This document shows positions 17,456 to 26,153 of a stretch of DNA of 54,766 nt, piece by piece; position 1 is the first letter of the stretch, and each line of letters begins with the position of its first letter. The stretch is from Myxococcota bacterium. GTDB taxonomy: Bacteria > Myxococcota_A > UBA9160 > UBA6930. Below the pieces are notes generated by a model. It made no database searches. It was not told the origin of the DNA and saw nothing but the letters and a program-made list of their open reading frames with translations. The stretch covers positions 1 to 54,766 of the forward strand of contig JANQFK010000052.1 of the NCBI GenBank assembly GCA_028277885.1. The letters run 5' to 3'. The translations under genes and the position numbers were made by a program.

Positions 17456-18867
17456 GCGGCCACGCGGAGGTGATGGCGCGCCGCGGGGAGATCGTCCGCA
17501 AGTCCATCGGCCTCGACTACGCGCGCTACGTCACCGGCGTGCTGGCCTTCGACTACGAGGGACTGCTCGCCGACACCGGCTACGACGTCGAGACGGTGCG
17601 CGCGCTCCAGGCCCGCAGCGCCGTGGGCAGCACGCCCCTGGTCGAGCTGCGCAACCTCACCGAGCTGGTGCGCTCGATCGCCCCGGCCGGCCGCGGCGCA
17701 CGCATCTTCGTGAAGGACGAGGCCGCGAACCCCTCGGGCTCCTTCAAGGACCGCCGGGCGTCGGTGTCGGTCCACGAGGCGCGGGAGCGCGGCTTCGACG
17801 GCGTGGTCGCCGCCACCAGCGGCAACTACGGCGCCGCCGTCGCCTCCCAGGCCGCCAAGGCGGGCCTGGGCTGCATCGTGGTCCAGGAGGCCTTCGATTC
17901 CCGCGGCGTCGCCCAGCCCGAGATCGCCGAGAAGACCCGCGCCTGCGAGGCCTACGGCGCCGAGGTGATCCGGCTCTCCGTCGGGCCCGAGCTCTTCTCC
18001 GTGTTCCTGCGCGTGCTGGAGGAGACCGGCTGGTTCAACGCCTCGCTCTACACTCCCTACTCGATCCTCGGCATCGAGACCCTGGGCCACGAGCTCGCCC
18101 TCCAGACCCGCGCGGCCACGGGCGCGTTCCCGGACGTCGTGGTGGTGACCCACGCCGGCGGGGGCAACCTGACCGGCACCGCCCGCGGCCTGCGCGCGGC
18201 GGGCGCGGCCGAGGCCCGCGTGGTGGCCGCCAGCGTCGACCTGACGGGCCTGCACATGGCCTCGGACCGCGACTTCAACCGCAAGTCCTTCACCACGGGC
18301 CACACCGGCTTCTCGATCCCCTTCACCACCTGGCCGGACCGCGCCGACGTTCCGCGCAACGCGGCCCGGGCGCTGCGCTACATGGACCGCTTCGTGACCG
18401 TCACCCAGGGCGAGGTCTTCTACGCCACCCAGGCCCTGGCGGAGCTCGAGGGGCTCGAGCGCGGCCCCGCCGGCAATACCTCCCTCGCCGCCGCCTTCGC
18501 GCTGGCCCAGGAGCTCCCGCGAGACCGCACGCTCGTGGTGCAGGAGACCGAGTACACCGGAGCGGGCAAGCACCCGCTGGCCCAGCTCGACCTCGCGCGC
18601 CGCCTGGGCGTGGGGATCGAGCGCGGCGACCCGCGGCGCAGCCGCCCCGGAGAGTCCATCGTGATCCCCGAGCGCCCGGAGCAGATCACGGTGCGGGAGG
18701 TGGAGCTCGACGGCCTGAGGCGATCCTACGTCGCCAACGCCCTGGCCTCGCTGGATCCCGAAACGGATCTCGCCGAGGAGGACCTGGACTTCCTGGCCGC
18801 CGAGACGCGAACCCGCCCGGACTGGGTGAGGGAGGCGATCGATGGGATCCACGCCGCGCGAGGATGA
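17452..18867 (+). CDS. ortB: 2-amino-4-oxopentanoate thiolase, beta subunit (PLP)
   Basis: A 471-residue fold-type II PLP enzyme. The internal-aldimine Lys lies in NPSGSFKDR near residue 100, with SGNYGAAVA (phosphate/substrate loop, near 123) and HAGGGNLTGT (PLP phosphate loop, near 235). With OrtA it catalyses 2-amino-4-oxopentanoate + CoA to acetyl-CoA + D-alanine. It overlaps ortA by 4 bases and oraS by 26 bases. Confidence 0.92.
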   Translation: MSGHAEVMARRGEIVRKSIGLDYARYVTGVLAFDYEGLLADTGYDVETVRALQARSAVGSTPLVELRNLTELVRSIAPAGRGARIFVKDEAANPSGSFKDRRASVSVHEARERGFDGVVAATSGNYGAAVASQAAKAGLGCIVVQEAFDSRGVAQPEIAEKTRACEAYGAEVIRLSVGPELFSVFLRVLEETGWFNASLYTPYSILGIETLGHELALQTRAATGAFPDVVVVTHAGGGNLTGTARGLRAAGAAEARVVAASVDLTGLHMASDRDFNRKSFTTGHTGFSIPFTTWPDRADVPRNAARALRYMDRFVTVTQGEVFYATQALAELEGLERGPAGNTSLAAAFALAQELPRDRTLVVQETEYTGAGKHPLAQLDLARRLGVGIERGDPRRSRPGESIVIPERPEQITVREVELDGLRRSYVANALASLDPETDLAEEDLDFLAAETRTRPDWVREAIDGIHAARG

Positions 18868-19213
18868 CTTCGCCACGCGCCGCGAGAGCGTGCGCGGGCT
18901 CTCGGACCGCGAGCTCCACGCGCGCTTCTGGGAGCTCGCCGAGCGGATCGTGGCCCCCCTCGTCGAGGAGGCCCGCACCCACACGAGCCCCTCGATCGAG
19001 CGCTCGGTCCTGCTGCGCATGGGCTTCGGCAGCGCCGAGGCGAAGGCCCTGGTGGCGCGCATGGACGAGGCGGGGCTGCTGGGCCACGGCGCGGGTCGCC
19101 TGCTCCTCGAGCTCTCGGAGCGCCGGGGCATCGGGGTCCGCGAGGCGGGCCTCGCCCTGCTGGAGGGCCTTCACTGGGACGAGCTCGAGGGAGCGGGAGG
19201 CGGAGAGCGGTGA
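18842..19213 (+). CDS. oraS: D-ornithine 4,5-aminomutase, S subunit
   Basis: A 123-residue protein, essentially the size of the clostridial OraS. It carries the expected helical content (LSDRELHARFWELAERIV, then HTSPSIERSVLLRMGF). It is the small subunit of the adenosylcobalamin- and PLP-dependent mutase that moves the terminal amino group of D-ornithine to C4. The ATG at 18842 lies inside ortB, and the stop overlaps the oraE start as GTGA. Confidence 0.9.
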   Translation: MGSTPREDDFATRRESVRGLSDRELHARFWELAERIVAPLVEEARTHTSPSIERSVLLRMGFGSAEAKALVARMDEAGLLGHGAGRLLLELSERRGIGVREAGLALLEGLHWDELEGAGGGER

Positions 19214-21408
19214 AGCTCACCCCCGACGAGCGGCTCGATCTGCGCGAGGTGCTGCGCGACCTCGAGCACTACCGACCCCGGCGCAAGGGCTGGAGCTGGC
19301 GGCGCCGCCGCCCGGACCACGCCCTCGGGCCCTTCGTCTACGCCGATGCCTCCGAGGACCTGACGCGCTCGGTGCCGCTGCCCGCCGCGCACTCCTTCGG
19401 CGGCATCGACCCCCAGTGCGACGTCGTCGTCACCACCGAGATCGCCTCGGGCCGCTTCGAGGACGACCTGCGCCGCATGCGCATGGCCGCCTGGCACGGT
19501 GCCGACCACCTGATGGTGATCCGCACCACGGGCCAGTCCCACTTCGACGGCCTCATCGAGGGGACTCCCGAGGGCGTGGGCGGCATCCCGATCACGCGCA
19601 AGCAGATCCGCGCCACCCGCAAGGCCCTCGACGCCGTCGAGGACGAGATCGGGCGGCCCATCGACTTCCACTCCTACGTGAGCGGACTGGCGGGCCCCGA
19701 GATGGCGGTGCTGTTCGCCGAGGAGGGAGTGAACGGCGCCCACCAGGACCCGCAGTACAACGTCCTCTACCGCAACATCAACATGCACCGCTCCTTCGTC
19801 GAGGCCGCCGAGGCCAAGCGCGTGCTCGCCGACGGCGGGCTGCTCCAGATCGACGGAGCCCACAACGCCAACGCCACCGCCAAGGAGGCCTGGAAGGTGA
19901 CGCCGGAGCTGCTCGTCCAGCACGCCGTCAACACCGCCTTCTCCCGGGCCGCGGGCCTGCCGCCGGAGCGCATCGCGCTCTCCACGGTGCCCCCCACCGC
20001 CCCGCCGGCCCCGAAGCTGCGCCTGGACCTGCCCTACGCGGTGGCGTTGCGCCGGGTCTTCGCGGGCTACCGCTTCCGAGCGCAGCAGAACACCCGCTAC
20101 ATCGAGTCCGACGTCCGCGAGGCCACCGTCACCCACGTCCTCGACACCCTGATCTCGCGCCTCACCTCGGCGGACATCCAGAGCACCATCACGCCCGACG
20201 AGGGCCGCAACATCCCCTGGCACTACAACAACGTGGCCGGGGTGGAGACGGCCCGGCAGACGCTCATGGGCCTCGACGGCCTCGACCAGCTCGTGGCGCT
20301 GCGCGAGGACGGCCCCCTCGACGGGCAGGCCCGGGAGATCGTGGAGCGCGCCGTGCTGTTCCTCGAGGAGATCGAGGCGTCCGGGGGCTACTACGCCGCG
20401 GTGGCCGAGGGACGCTTCGTGGACTCGGGCCACTACCCCGAGCGCGCCGGCGACGGCATCGCCCGGGACCCCGAGGGCGGGGTCGGGGCCGGCGTGGTGC
20501 GGCGCCGGGCGCCCGGCTACGGCGCGCCGGTTTGCAGCCACTTCGGCCACAACGTCTACGCCGAGGAGGGGGGCACGAAGCCCTGCGCCTCCTACGGCGG
20601 CTGCACCCTCTGCGACCCGACGAAGATCCGCTACGTGGACGAGCTCGACACCGAGGACAGCGTGGAGCGACGCCTCGAGAAGCCGCTGGGGGAGCGCGCC
20701 GCGGGCCTGCTGCGGCCGGAGGTGGAGAAGGCCGGCGACGGCGTGGTGTGCGTCACCCTGTTCCTTCCCGAGCGCCCCGCCGTCGCCCGGGCCGCCGCCC
20801 TCGAGCTCGCCCGGCGCATGGGGCTCCGGGAGCCGGAGGTGATCCACGCCCGCCTGCTCCATCCCGCCGAAGGCAGCGTGTTCGAGGTGAAGGGCATCCT
20901 CGACGAGGCGGTGCGGGTGGCCGACCTGCCCGTGGCGGAGCCCGAGGAGCGGCTCGCCCACGCCGAGATCGAGGCCTTCGTACGGCCGCGCAACCTCCAC
21001 GTGGTCGCGGCCACGGTGGGCGAGGACGAGCACTCCGTCGGGATGCAGGAGATCCTCGACATCAAGCACGGCGGGATCGAGCGCTACGGCTTCCGCTGCC
21101 ACTACCTGGGCACCTCGGTGACCCTCGACGCGCTCCTCGACGCCGTCGAGCGCCACGACGCCCGCGTGGTGCTGATCTCCACCATCGTGACCCACCACGA
21201 CGTGCATCGCGAGAACATGCGCCGGCTGCACGCCCTCGCCGCCGAGCGAGGCCTGCGCGAGCGCCTGGTGCTGGTGGCCGGCGGAACCCAGGTGACCGAC
21301 GCCATGGCCCGGGAGGCCGGCCTCGACGCCGGTTTCGGCCGCGGCACCACCGGACAGGACGTGGCGAGCTTCGTCGTGCGCCGCCTGGACCCGGACCGAA
21401 GCGGCTAG
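19210..21408 (+). CDS. oraE: D-ornithine 4,5-aminomutase, E subunit (B12/PLP)
   Basis: A 732-residue catalytic subunit. The N-terminal two thirds form the TIM-barrel part. The C-terminal third is the Rossmann-like cobalamin domain with the DxHxxG motif (DEHSVG, His near residue 608). Eleven residues later comes a Lys (near 619), the same spacing as the cobalamin His and PLP Lys known in the clostridial enzyme, so both cofactor sites look intact. VAGGTQVTD near the end fits the cobalamin tail-binding region. The product is (2R,4S)-2,4-diaminopentanoate, the substrate of Ord. It starts with GTG, coupled to oraS. Confidence 0.94.
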   Translation: MKLTPDERLDLREVLRDLEHYRPRRKGWSWRRRRPDHALGPFVYADASEDLTRSVPLPAAHSFGGIDPQCDVVVTTEIASGRFEDDLRRMRMAAWHGADHLMVIRTTGQSHFDGLIEGTPEGVGGIPITRKQIRATRKALDAVEDEIGRPIDFHSYVSGLAGPEMAVLFAEEGVNGAHQDPQYNVLYRNINMHRSFVEAAEAKRVLADGGLLQIDGAHNANATAKEAWKVTPELLVQHAVNTAFSRAAGLPPERIALSTVPPTAPPAPKLRLDLPYAVALRRVFAGYRFRAQQNTRYIESDVREATVTHVLDTLISRLTSADIQSTITPDEGRNIPWHYNNVAGVETARQTLMGLDGLDQLVALREDGPLDGQAREIVERAVLFLEEIEASGGYYAAVAEGRFVDSGHYPERAGDGIARDPEGGVGAGVVRRRAPGYGAPVCSHFGHNVYAEEGGTKPCASYGGCTLCDPTKIRYVDELDTEDSVERRLEKPLGERAAGLLRPEVEKAGDGVVCVTLFLPERPAVARAAALELARRMGLREPEVIHARLLHPAEGSVFEVKGILDEAVRVADLPVAEPEERLAHAEIEAFVRPRNLHVVAATVGEDEHSVGMQEILDIKHGGIERYGFRCHYLGTSVTLDALLDAVERHDARVVLISTIVTHHDVHRENMRRLHALAAERGLRERLVLVAGGTQVTDAMAREAGLDAGFGRGTTGQDVASFVVRRLDPDRSG

Positions 21409-21412
21409 GCCG

Positions 21413-22501
21413 GTGTCGCGCCCGTTCCTCGTCGCGGATCTCGGCCGGATCGAGCGCAACGCGCGAGCCGTGACGACGCTGTGCGCCGAGCACGGCATCG
21501 AGGTGACGGGCGTGACCAAGGGCGTGTGCGGCTCGCCGGAGGTGGCGCGGGCCATGCTGCGCGGCGGCGTCACCTCCCTGGGCGACTCGCGCATGGAGAA
21601 CGTCCACCGCCTGCGTGCGGCCGGGGTCTCGGCTCCCCTCATGCTGCTGCGCATCCCGCCGCTCTCCCGGGTGGAGGAGGTGGTGACCTCCGTGGACCTG
21701 AGCCTCAACTCGGAGCTCGCGGTGCTGGCGGGCCTCTCGGGGGCGGCGCAGCGGCGCGGCCGGGTCCACCCGGTGATCCTGATGGTGGACCTGGGCGACC
21801 TGCGCGAGGGGATCTGGCCCGACGACCTCCTCCCCTTCGTCGCCGAGCTGGCCGGGCTGCCCGGCGTGCGGCTGGTCGGGCTGGGCGCGAACCTGACCTG
21901 CTACGGGGGCGTGATCCCCACCCCGCGCAACATGGGGCGGCTCGTGCGTCTCGTGGAGGACACCGAGAAGAGCCTCGGGCTCCGGCTTCCCTGGGTCTCC
22001 GGGGGCAACTCGAGCGCGCTCCCACTCGTCGCCGCAGGGGAGATGCCGAGCCGGATCAACCACCTGCGCATCGGCGAGGCGCTCCTGCTGGGGCGGGAGA
22101 CCGTCGCGCGGCGGCCCTGGCCGGGCACCACCCAGGACGCCTTCCGCCTGCACGCCGAGGTGATCGAGCGCAAGGAGAAGCCCTCGGCCCCCACCGGCCC
22201 GCGCGGCGAGGACGCCTTCGGCCGGCGCCCGGAGCTTCCGGACCGCGGACCCGTCGAGCGCGCCCTGGTGAACCTCGGGCGCGAGGACGTCGACGTGGAG
22301 GGGCTGATGCCCGTGGACCCGCGCCTGCGCGTGCTGGGCGCGACGAGCGACTACCTGATCCTCGACGTCGGCGAGGCCGCCGACGAGATCCGCGTGGGGG
22401 ATCGCGTCGCCTTCGGGCTGAGCTACGGTGCCCTCCTCGCGGCCATGGACTCCGAGTACGTCGAGAAGCGCTTCGTCGGCACGCCCGGCCCCGCGCGGTG
22501 A
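21413..22501 (+). CDS. orr: ornithine racemase (PLP, alanine-racemase-like fold III)
   Basis: A 362-residue PLP enzyme. The catalytic Lys lies in VTKGVCG near residue 35. The barrel continues with NLTCYGG and WVSGGNSSALPL, typical of the ornithine racemase group. It converts L-ornithine to D-ornithine and so feeds OraSE. The GTG start lies 5 bases after the oraE stop. An alanine-racemase gene of the same fold follows after 7 bases; the two are distinct in sequence. Confidence 0.9.
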   Translation: MSRPFLVADLGRIERNARAVTTLCAEHGIEVTGVTKGVCGSPEVARAMLRGGVTSLGDSRMENVHRLRAAGVSAPLMLLRIPPLSRVEEVVTSVDLSLNSELAVLAGLSGAAQRRGRVHPVILMVDLGDLREGIWPDDLLPFVAELAGLPGVRLVGLGANLTCYGGVIPTPRNMGRLVRLVEDTEKSLGLRLPWVSGGNSSALPLVAAGEMPSRINHLRIGEALLLGRETVARRPWPGTTQDAFRLHAEVIERKEKPSAPTGPRGEDAFGRRPELPDRGPVERALVNLGREDVDVEGLMPVDPRLRVLGATSDYLILDVGEAADEIRVGDRVAFGLSYGALLAAMDSEYVEKRFVGTPGPAR

Positions 22502-22508
22502 AGAGTCG

Positions 22509-23630
22509 TTGCCCCACGCCACCCACGTGCTCGTGCACCTCGACCGGCTCACCCGGAACCTGGAGCTGCTCCGCGAGCTCGCCGGTGGGCGACCCCTGTG
22601 GCCCGCCATCAAGGCCAACGCCTACGGCCACGGGCAGGAGATCGTGGCGCGGCACCTGCTCGCCCACGGCTGCGACACGCTGTGCGTGGCCCACGCCTCC
22701 GAGGCCCTGGCCCTGCGCGAGGCCGGCCTCGACGCCACCTTCGTCACGCTCTCGGCGGCGCTTCCGCGCGAGAGCGAGTGCGTGGCCCGGCACGGCTTCG
22801 AGCCCGTGGTGTGCACCCGGGAGGCCGTGGACTCCCTCTCGCGCGCCGCCCGCGCTGCGGGGCGCGAGGTCGCCCTCCACGTCAAGGTGGACACGGGCAT
22901 GGGCCGCGTGGGGATCCGCCCCGAGGAGGTCGGCAGCTTCCTGGCCCGCTGCCGTGGGCTGCCGGGGCTGCGCGTGCGCGGGCTGATGAGCCACTTCGCC
23001 CGCGCCGACGAGGCGGACAAGCGCTTCTCCGAGGAGCAGATCGAGCGCTTCCGGCAGACTTGCGAGCAGGCGAAGGCGACGGGCCACGCCATCGAGGTGC
23101 ACCACCTGGCGAACAGCGCGGCCATCTTCGACCTGCCCGCGAGCCACCTCGACGCGGTGCGTCCGGGCATCGCGCTCTACGGCCTCGCCCCCTCGGCGGA
23201 GATCGCCAACCCGCGGGTCGCCGCGCTCGAGCCGGTGCTCGAGTGGAGGACCCGGGTCACGTTCCTGAAGGAGGTCCCGGCGGGCACGGGCCTGAGCTAC
23301 GGCCACAGCTTCCACACCACGAGGTCCTCGCGCATCGCGACGCTCCCCGTGGGCTACGGCGACGGCCTCTCGCGCCGCCTCTCGAACGACCTCGACGTGC
23401 TGATCGGCGGCACCCGCTGCCCCCAGGTCGGCACCATCACCATGGACCAGTGCCTCGTGGACGTGACGGACCTGGGAGACCGGGTGGCACTCGGCGACGA
23501 GGCCGTGCTGATCGGGCGCCAGGGCGACGAGAGCGTGGGCGCGGACGAGCTCGCCGCGAAGCTCGGGACCATCACCTACGAGATCGTGACCGGCATCGCG
23601 GCGCGCGTGACCCGGATCGCGGTCGCCTAG
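22509..23630 (+). CDS. alr: alanine racemase
   Basis: A 373-residue fold-type III PLP racemase. Lys lies in PAIKANAYGHG near residue 38 and the second catalytic Tyr in GLSYGHSF near 265. VKVDTGMGRVGI and RPGIALYG are also present, and TITMDQCLVDVT is the family's metal/anion-site segment. A TTG start at 22509 gives the usual N-terminus (VHLDRLTRNL). As the last gene of the ornithine operon it probably converts the D-alanine released by OrtAB into L-alanine, besides any cell-wall role. Its stop shares bases with the stop of the opposite-strand gene. Confidence 0.9.
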   Translation: MPHATHVLVHLDRLTRNLELLRELAGGRPLWPAIKANAYGHGQEIVARHLLAHGCDTLCVAHASEALALREAGLDATFVTLSAALPRESECVARHGFEPVVCTREAVDSLSRAARAAGREVALHVKVDTGMGRVGIRPEEVGSFLARCRGLPGLRVRGLMSHFARADEADKRFSEEQIERFRQTCEQAKATGHAIEVHHLANSAAIFDLPASHLDAVRPGIALYGLAPSAEIANPRVAALEPVLEWRTRVTFLKEVPAGTGLSYGHSFHTTRSSRIATLPVGYGDGLSRRLSNDLDVLIGGTRCPQVGTITMDQCLVDVTDLGDRVALGDEAVLIGRQGDESVGADELAAKLGTITYEIVTGIAARVTRIAVA

Positions 23631-24229
23631 GCGGCGGCCTCGGCGGTGGCGACGATCCGCACCACCTCCTCCCCGTCGAGGCTGCCCTGGCGCAGCAGCG
23701 CCTCGGCGACCGCCTCGATCTGGGGCCACTTCTCGGCGACCAGTGCGGCCGCCTCGGCGCGCAGCTCGTCGAGGAGACGCTTGTAGTCCTCCTCGATGCG
23801 GGCCGCGGCGGAGTCGGCGAGCGCCTCGAGGACGTCGGAGCCGAGGTCGTCCCGGGCGACCGAGGCCGCGGCCTCCTCGATCTCGCGATCGAAGAAGGCC
23901 CGGAACAGCAGCTCCCGGACGGCCTCGTAGTCCGCGCTGCCGCAGGTGAGCTCGGCGCCGATGAGGCGCCGGTCCACCTCGGGCCCGGCCAGCGAGACCA
24001 CGGCGCTCGCCCGCGCGCACTCCTCGTCCGCGGCGGCGCCGGGCTCGAGGGTGCTCCAGTGCACTCCGGCGTCGCCCTCGGCGAGGTCCGCGGGACGGAT
24101 CGTGACGCGGGTGGTGCGTCCGGCCCGGGGCCGGAAGCAGGCCGCCACCGCGTGACCGGCCTCGTGGTAGGCGGCCAGGCGCGGCGTCGCCTCGCGTGCG
24201 CGGTCCGTGCCGGATCCCCCCTGCCCCAC
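23627..24229 (-). CDS. stand-alone M41 (FtsH-type) metallopeptidase-like protein
   Basis: A 200-residue protein with the zinc-protease motif AYHEAGHAVAA (HEAGH at residues 22-26). Downstream is the FtsH-like segment LAGPEVDRRLIGAELTCGSADYEAV, in which the Asp of GSADY is at the place of the third zinc ligand. The AAA+ ATPase domain and membrane segments of FtsH are absent, so it is a peptidase domain alone. Helical C-terminal residues (130-200) match the M41 end. It starts with GTG at 24229; an ATG at 24233 is in another frame. Confidence 0.75.
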   Translation of the reverse strand: MGQGGSGTDRAREATPRLAAYHEAGHAVAACFRPRAGRTTRVTIRPADLAEGDAGVHWSTLEPGAAADEECARASAVVSLAGPEVDRRLIGAELTCGSADYEAVRELLFRAFFDREIEEAAASVARDDLGSDVLEALADSAAARIEEDYKRLLDELRAEAAALVAEKWPQIEAVAEALLRQGSLDGEEVVRIVATAEAAA

Positions 24230-24304
24230 TCATCGGCCGGACGCTTCGCCACGCTGAGGCCGTCCTGCTGGGCTAGCCTGTGCGTCGCCCGCGGGAGGAG
24301 CGCC

Positions 24305-24664
24305 ATGGACGTCCGCAGCGACCACTTCGCGACCGAGGCGGAGGCCCGGGCCGAGATCGAGGCCGCCGGCTACTTCGCGCTGACGGCGGCCTTCGAGCCC
24401 GCGAAGACCGAGGACCACTGGCACGACTTCGACTCCATGCTCTTCGTCCTGGAGGGCGAGCTCACCGTGACCGACGCCACGACGGGCGAGCGCTGCGTGT
24501 GCGGGCCGGGCACGCGCATCCTGGCGAAGGCCGGCGTGCTGCACCGCGAGGAGCACACGGGCTACGAGGCGGTGGTGGGGCTCTCGGTGGAGCCCGCGAA
24601 GCTCACCCAGCCCATCGACAAGCCCCCGCCGGTGCGCCTCGCGACGCGCGGCGACGGTCGATGA
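24305..24664 (+). CDS. small cupin-domain protein
   Basis: A 119-residue single cupin. The first cupin motif is degenerate (HWHDFDSMLFVLEGELTV, near residue 39) and the second is CGPGTRILAKAGVLHRE, near residue 67. Two His-Asp-type metal ligands remain in motif one and one His in motif two, so metal binding is possible. The stop overlaps the next start as ATGA, making it the coupled first gene of a pair with the dimethylformamidase-like protein. Confidence 0.8.
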   Translation: MDVRSDHFATEAEARAEIEAAGYFALTAAFEPAKTEDHWHDFDSMLFVLEGELTVTDATTGERCVCGPGTRILAKAGVLHREEHTGYEAVVGLSVEPAKLTQPIDKPPPVRLATRGDGR

Positions 24665-26109
24665 TCGCGGGCTACTGCTGGCCCCAGAGCGCCCGCGCCG
24701 GTGAAGGCGTGGAGCTGTTCTGCTCGACCTCCTCGGAGCGCTTCGACGTGGAGGTGGTGCGACAGGGCCTGCGCGACGAGCCGGTCTGGTCCGCGCGCGG
24801 CCTCCCGGGCCGCGCGCACCCCGTGCCCGAGGACGTGGGGCCCGCCGGCTGCCGCTGGCCCGCCGCGCTGGCCGTCGAGACCGGCGCCGACTGGGCCTCG
24901 GGCTTCTACCTGGTGCGCCTGCGGGCCGCCGACGGCGAGACCGCCGAGGCCTTCTTCGTGGTGCGCGCCCGGGAGCCCGGCGACACCCTGCTGGTGCTCT
25001 CCACCTCGACCTGGGCGGCCTACAACGACTGGGGCGGCCCCAGCTACTACACCGGCGGCCACCTGGTCTCCCTGGAGCGCCCGCTGCCGAAGGGCTTCCT
25101 GGCGCGCCCCGAGCCGAAGCGCGTGCGCGCCGCCCGGGCCGACGAGCTGCCGCCCGACGAGATCGCAGGCTACCTGGCCCAGGGCTACTCGTTCTGGGTC
25201 GTGGCCGCGGGCTGGTCCGCCTGGGAGCACCTGTTCGTGCAGTGGGCGGAGCAGCAGGGCCTGGCCCTCGACTACGCGGTGAGCAGCGACCTCGAGACCG
25301 TGCCGGACCTGCTCGACCCCTACCGGCTCTACCTGAGCGTGGGCCACGACGAGTACTGGTCGGCGGGCATGCGCGACGCCGTCGAGGGCTGGGTCGACGC
25401 CGGCGGGCGCGCGGCCTTCTTCTCGGGCAACACCGCCTTCTGGCAGATCCGCTACGAGAACGGCCACCGGGTGCAGGTCGGCTACAAGATGGACATCGAG
25501 CAGGACCCGGTCTGGGAGACCGAGCGCCGGCGCGAGCTCTCCACCATGTGGTCCGACCCGGTGGTGGGGCGCCCCGAGAACCAGATGACCGGCGTGAGCT
25601 TCACCCGCGCCGGCTACGCGCACCTCGAGAACACGCCCCACGGCACCGGCGGCTACACGGTGTGGCGGCCGGAGCACTGGGCCTTCGAGGGGCTCGCGCT
25701 GCGCTCGGGCGACGTGGTCGGCGCCGAGCCCGTGGTGGTGGGCTACGAGTGCGACGGCTGCGAGCTCCAGCTCGAGAACGGCCTGCCCGTCCCCACCGGC
25801 GCCGACGGAACGCCCAAGGGCCTCCAGGTGCTCGCCACGGCGCCCGCCCACCTGTGGGAGGCGGGCGAGCGCCCCGCCGTGCTCTCGGGCGTGGGGCCGG
25901 CGGAGCTCAACTGGGTGGCCGAGCGCCTCGGCGGCGCCGACACCCCCGAGAACCGCGAGCGCTTCGCCCACGGCCAGGCCGTGATGGGCAGCTTCGAGCG
26001 CGGCCGCGGCGCGGTCTTCACCACCGGCTGCACCGACTGGGCCTTCGGCCTCGACGACCCGGCGGTCTCGCGCATCACCCGCAACGTGATCGACCGCTTC
26101 CGCGGCTGA
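24661..26109 (+). CDS. N,N-dimethylformamidase large-subunit-like protein
   Basis: A 482-residue protein matching the C-terminal part of dimethylformamidase beta subunits: WAAYNDWGGPSYYTGG near residue 118, then a catalytic-domain stretch with SVGHDEYWSAGMRDAVE near 225, and later FTTGCTDWAFGL. Known enzymes of this type hydrolyse formamides with mononuclear iron. This protein is much shorter than the characterised large subunit and has no recognisable small subunit gene. The upstream cupin may or may not be a partner. The true substrate is unknown. Confidence 0.75.
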   Translation: MIAGYCWPQSARAGEGVELFCSTSSERFDVEVVRQGLRDEPVWSARGLPGRAHPVPEDVGPAGCRWPAALAVETGADWASGFYLVRLRAADGETAEAFFVVRAREPGDTLLVLSTSTWAAYNDWGGPSYYTGGHLVSLERPLPKGFLARPEPKRVRAARADELPPDEIAGYLAQGYSFWVVAAGWSAWEHLFVQWAEQQGLALDYAVSSDLETVPDLLDPYRLYLSVGHDEYWSAGMRDAVEGWVDAGGRAAFFSGNTAFWQIRYENGHRVQVGYKMDIEQDPVWETERRRELSTMWSDPVVGRPENQMTGVSFTRAGYAHLENTPHGTGGYTVWRPEHWAFEGLALRSGDVVGAEPVVVGYECDGCELQLENGLPVPTGADGTPKGLQVLATAPAHLWEAGERPAVLSGVGPAELNWVAERLGGADTPENRERFAHGQAVMGSFERGRGAVFTTGCTDWAFGLDDPAVSRITRNVIDRFRG

Positions 26110-26153
26110 GCCGACGCTCCCGCGTGTAGGGCGCCGCGTGGTAGATTCGGGCG

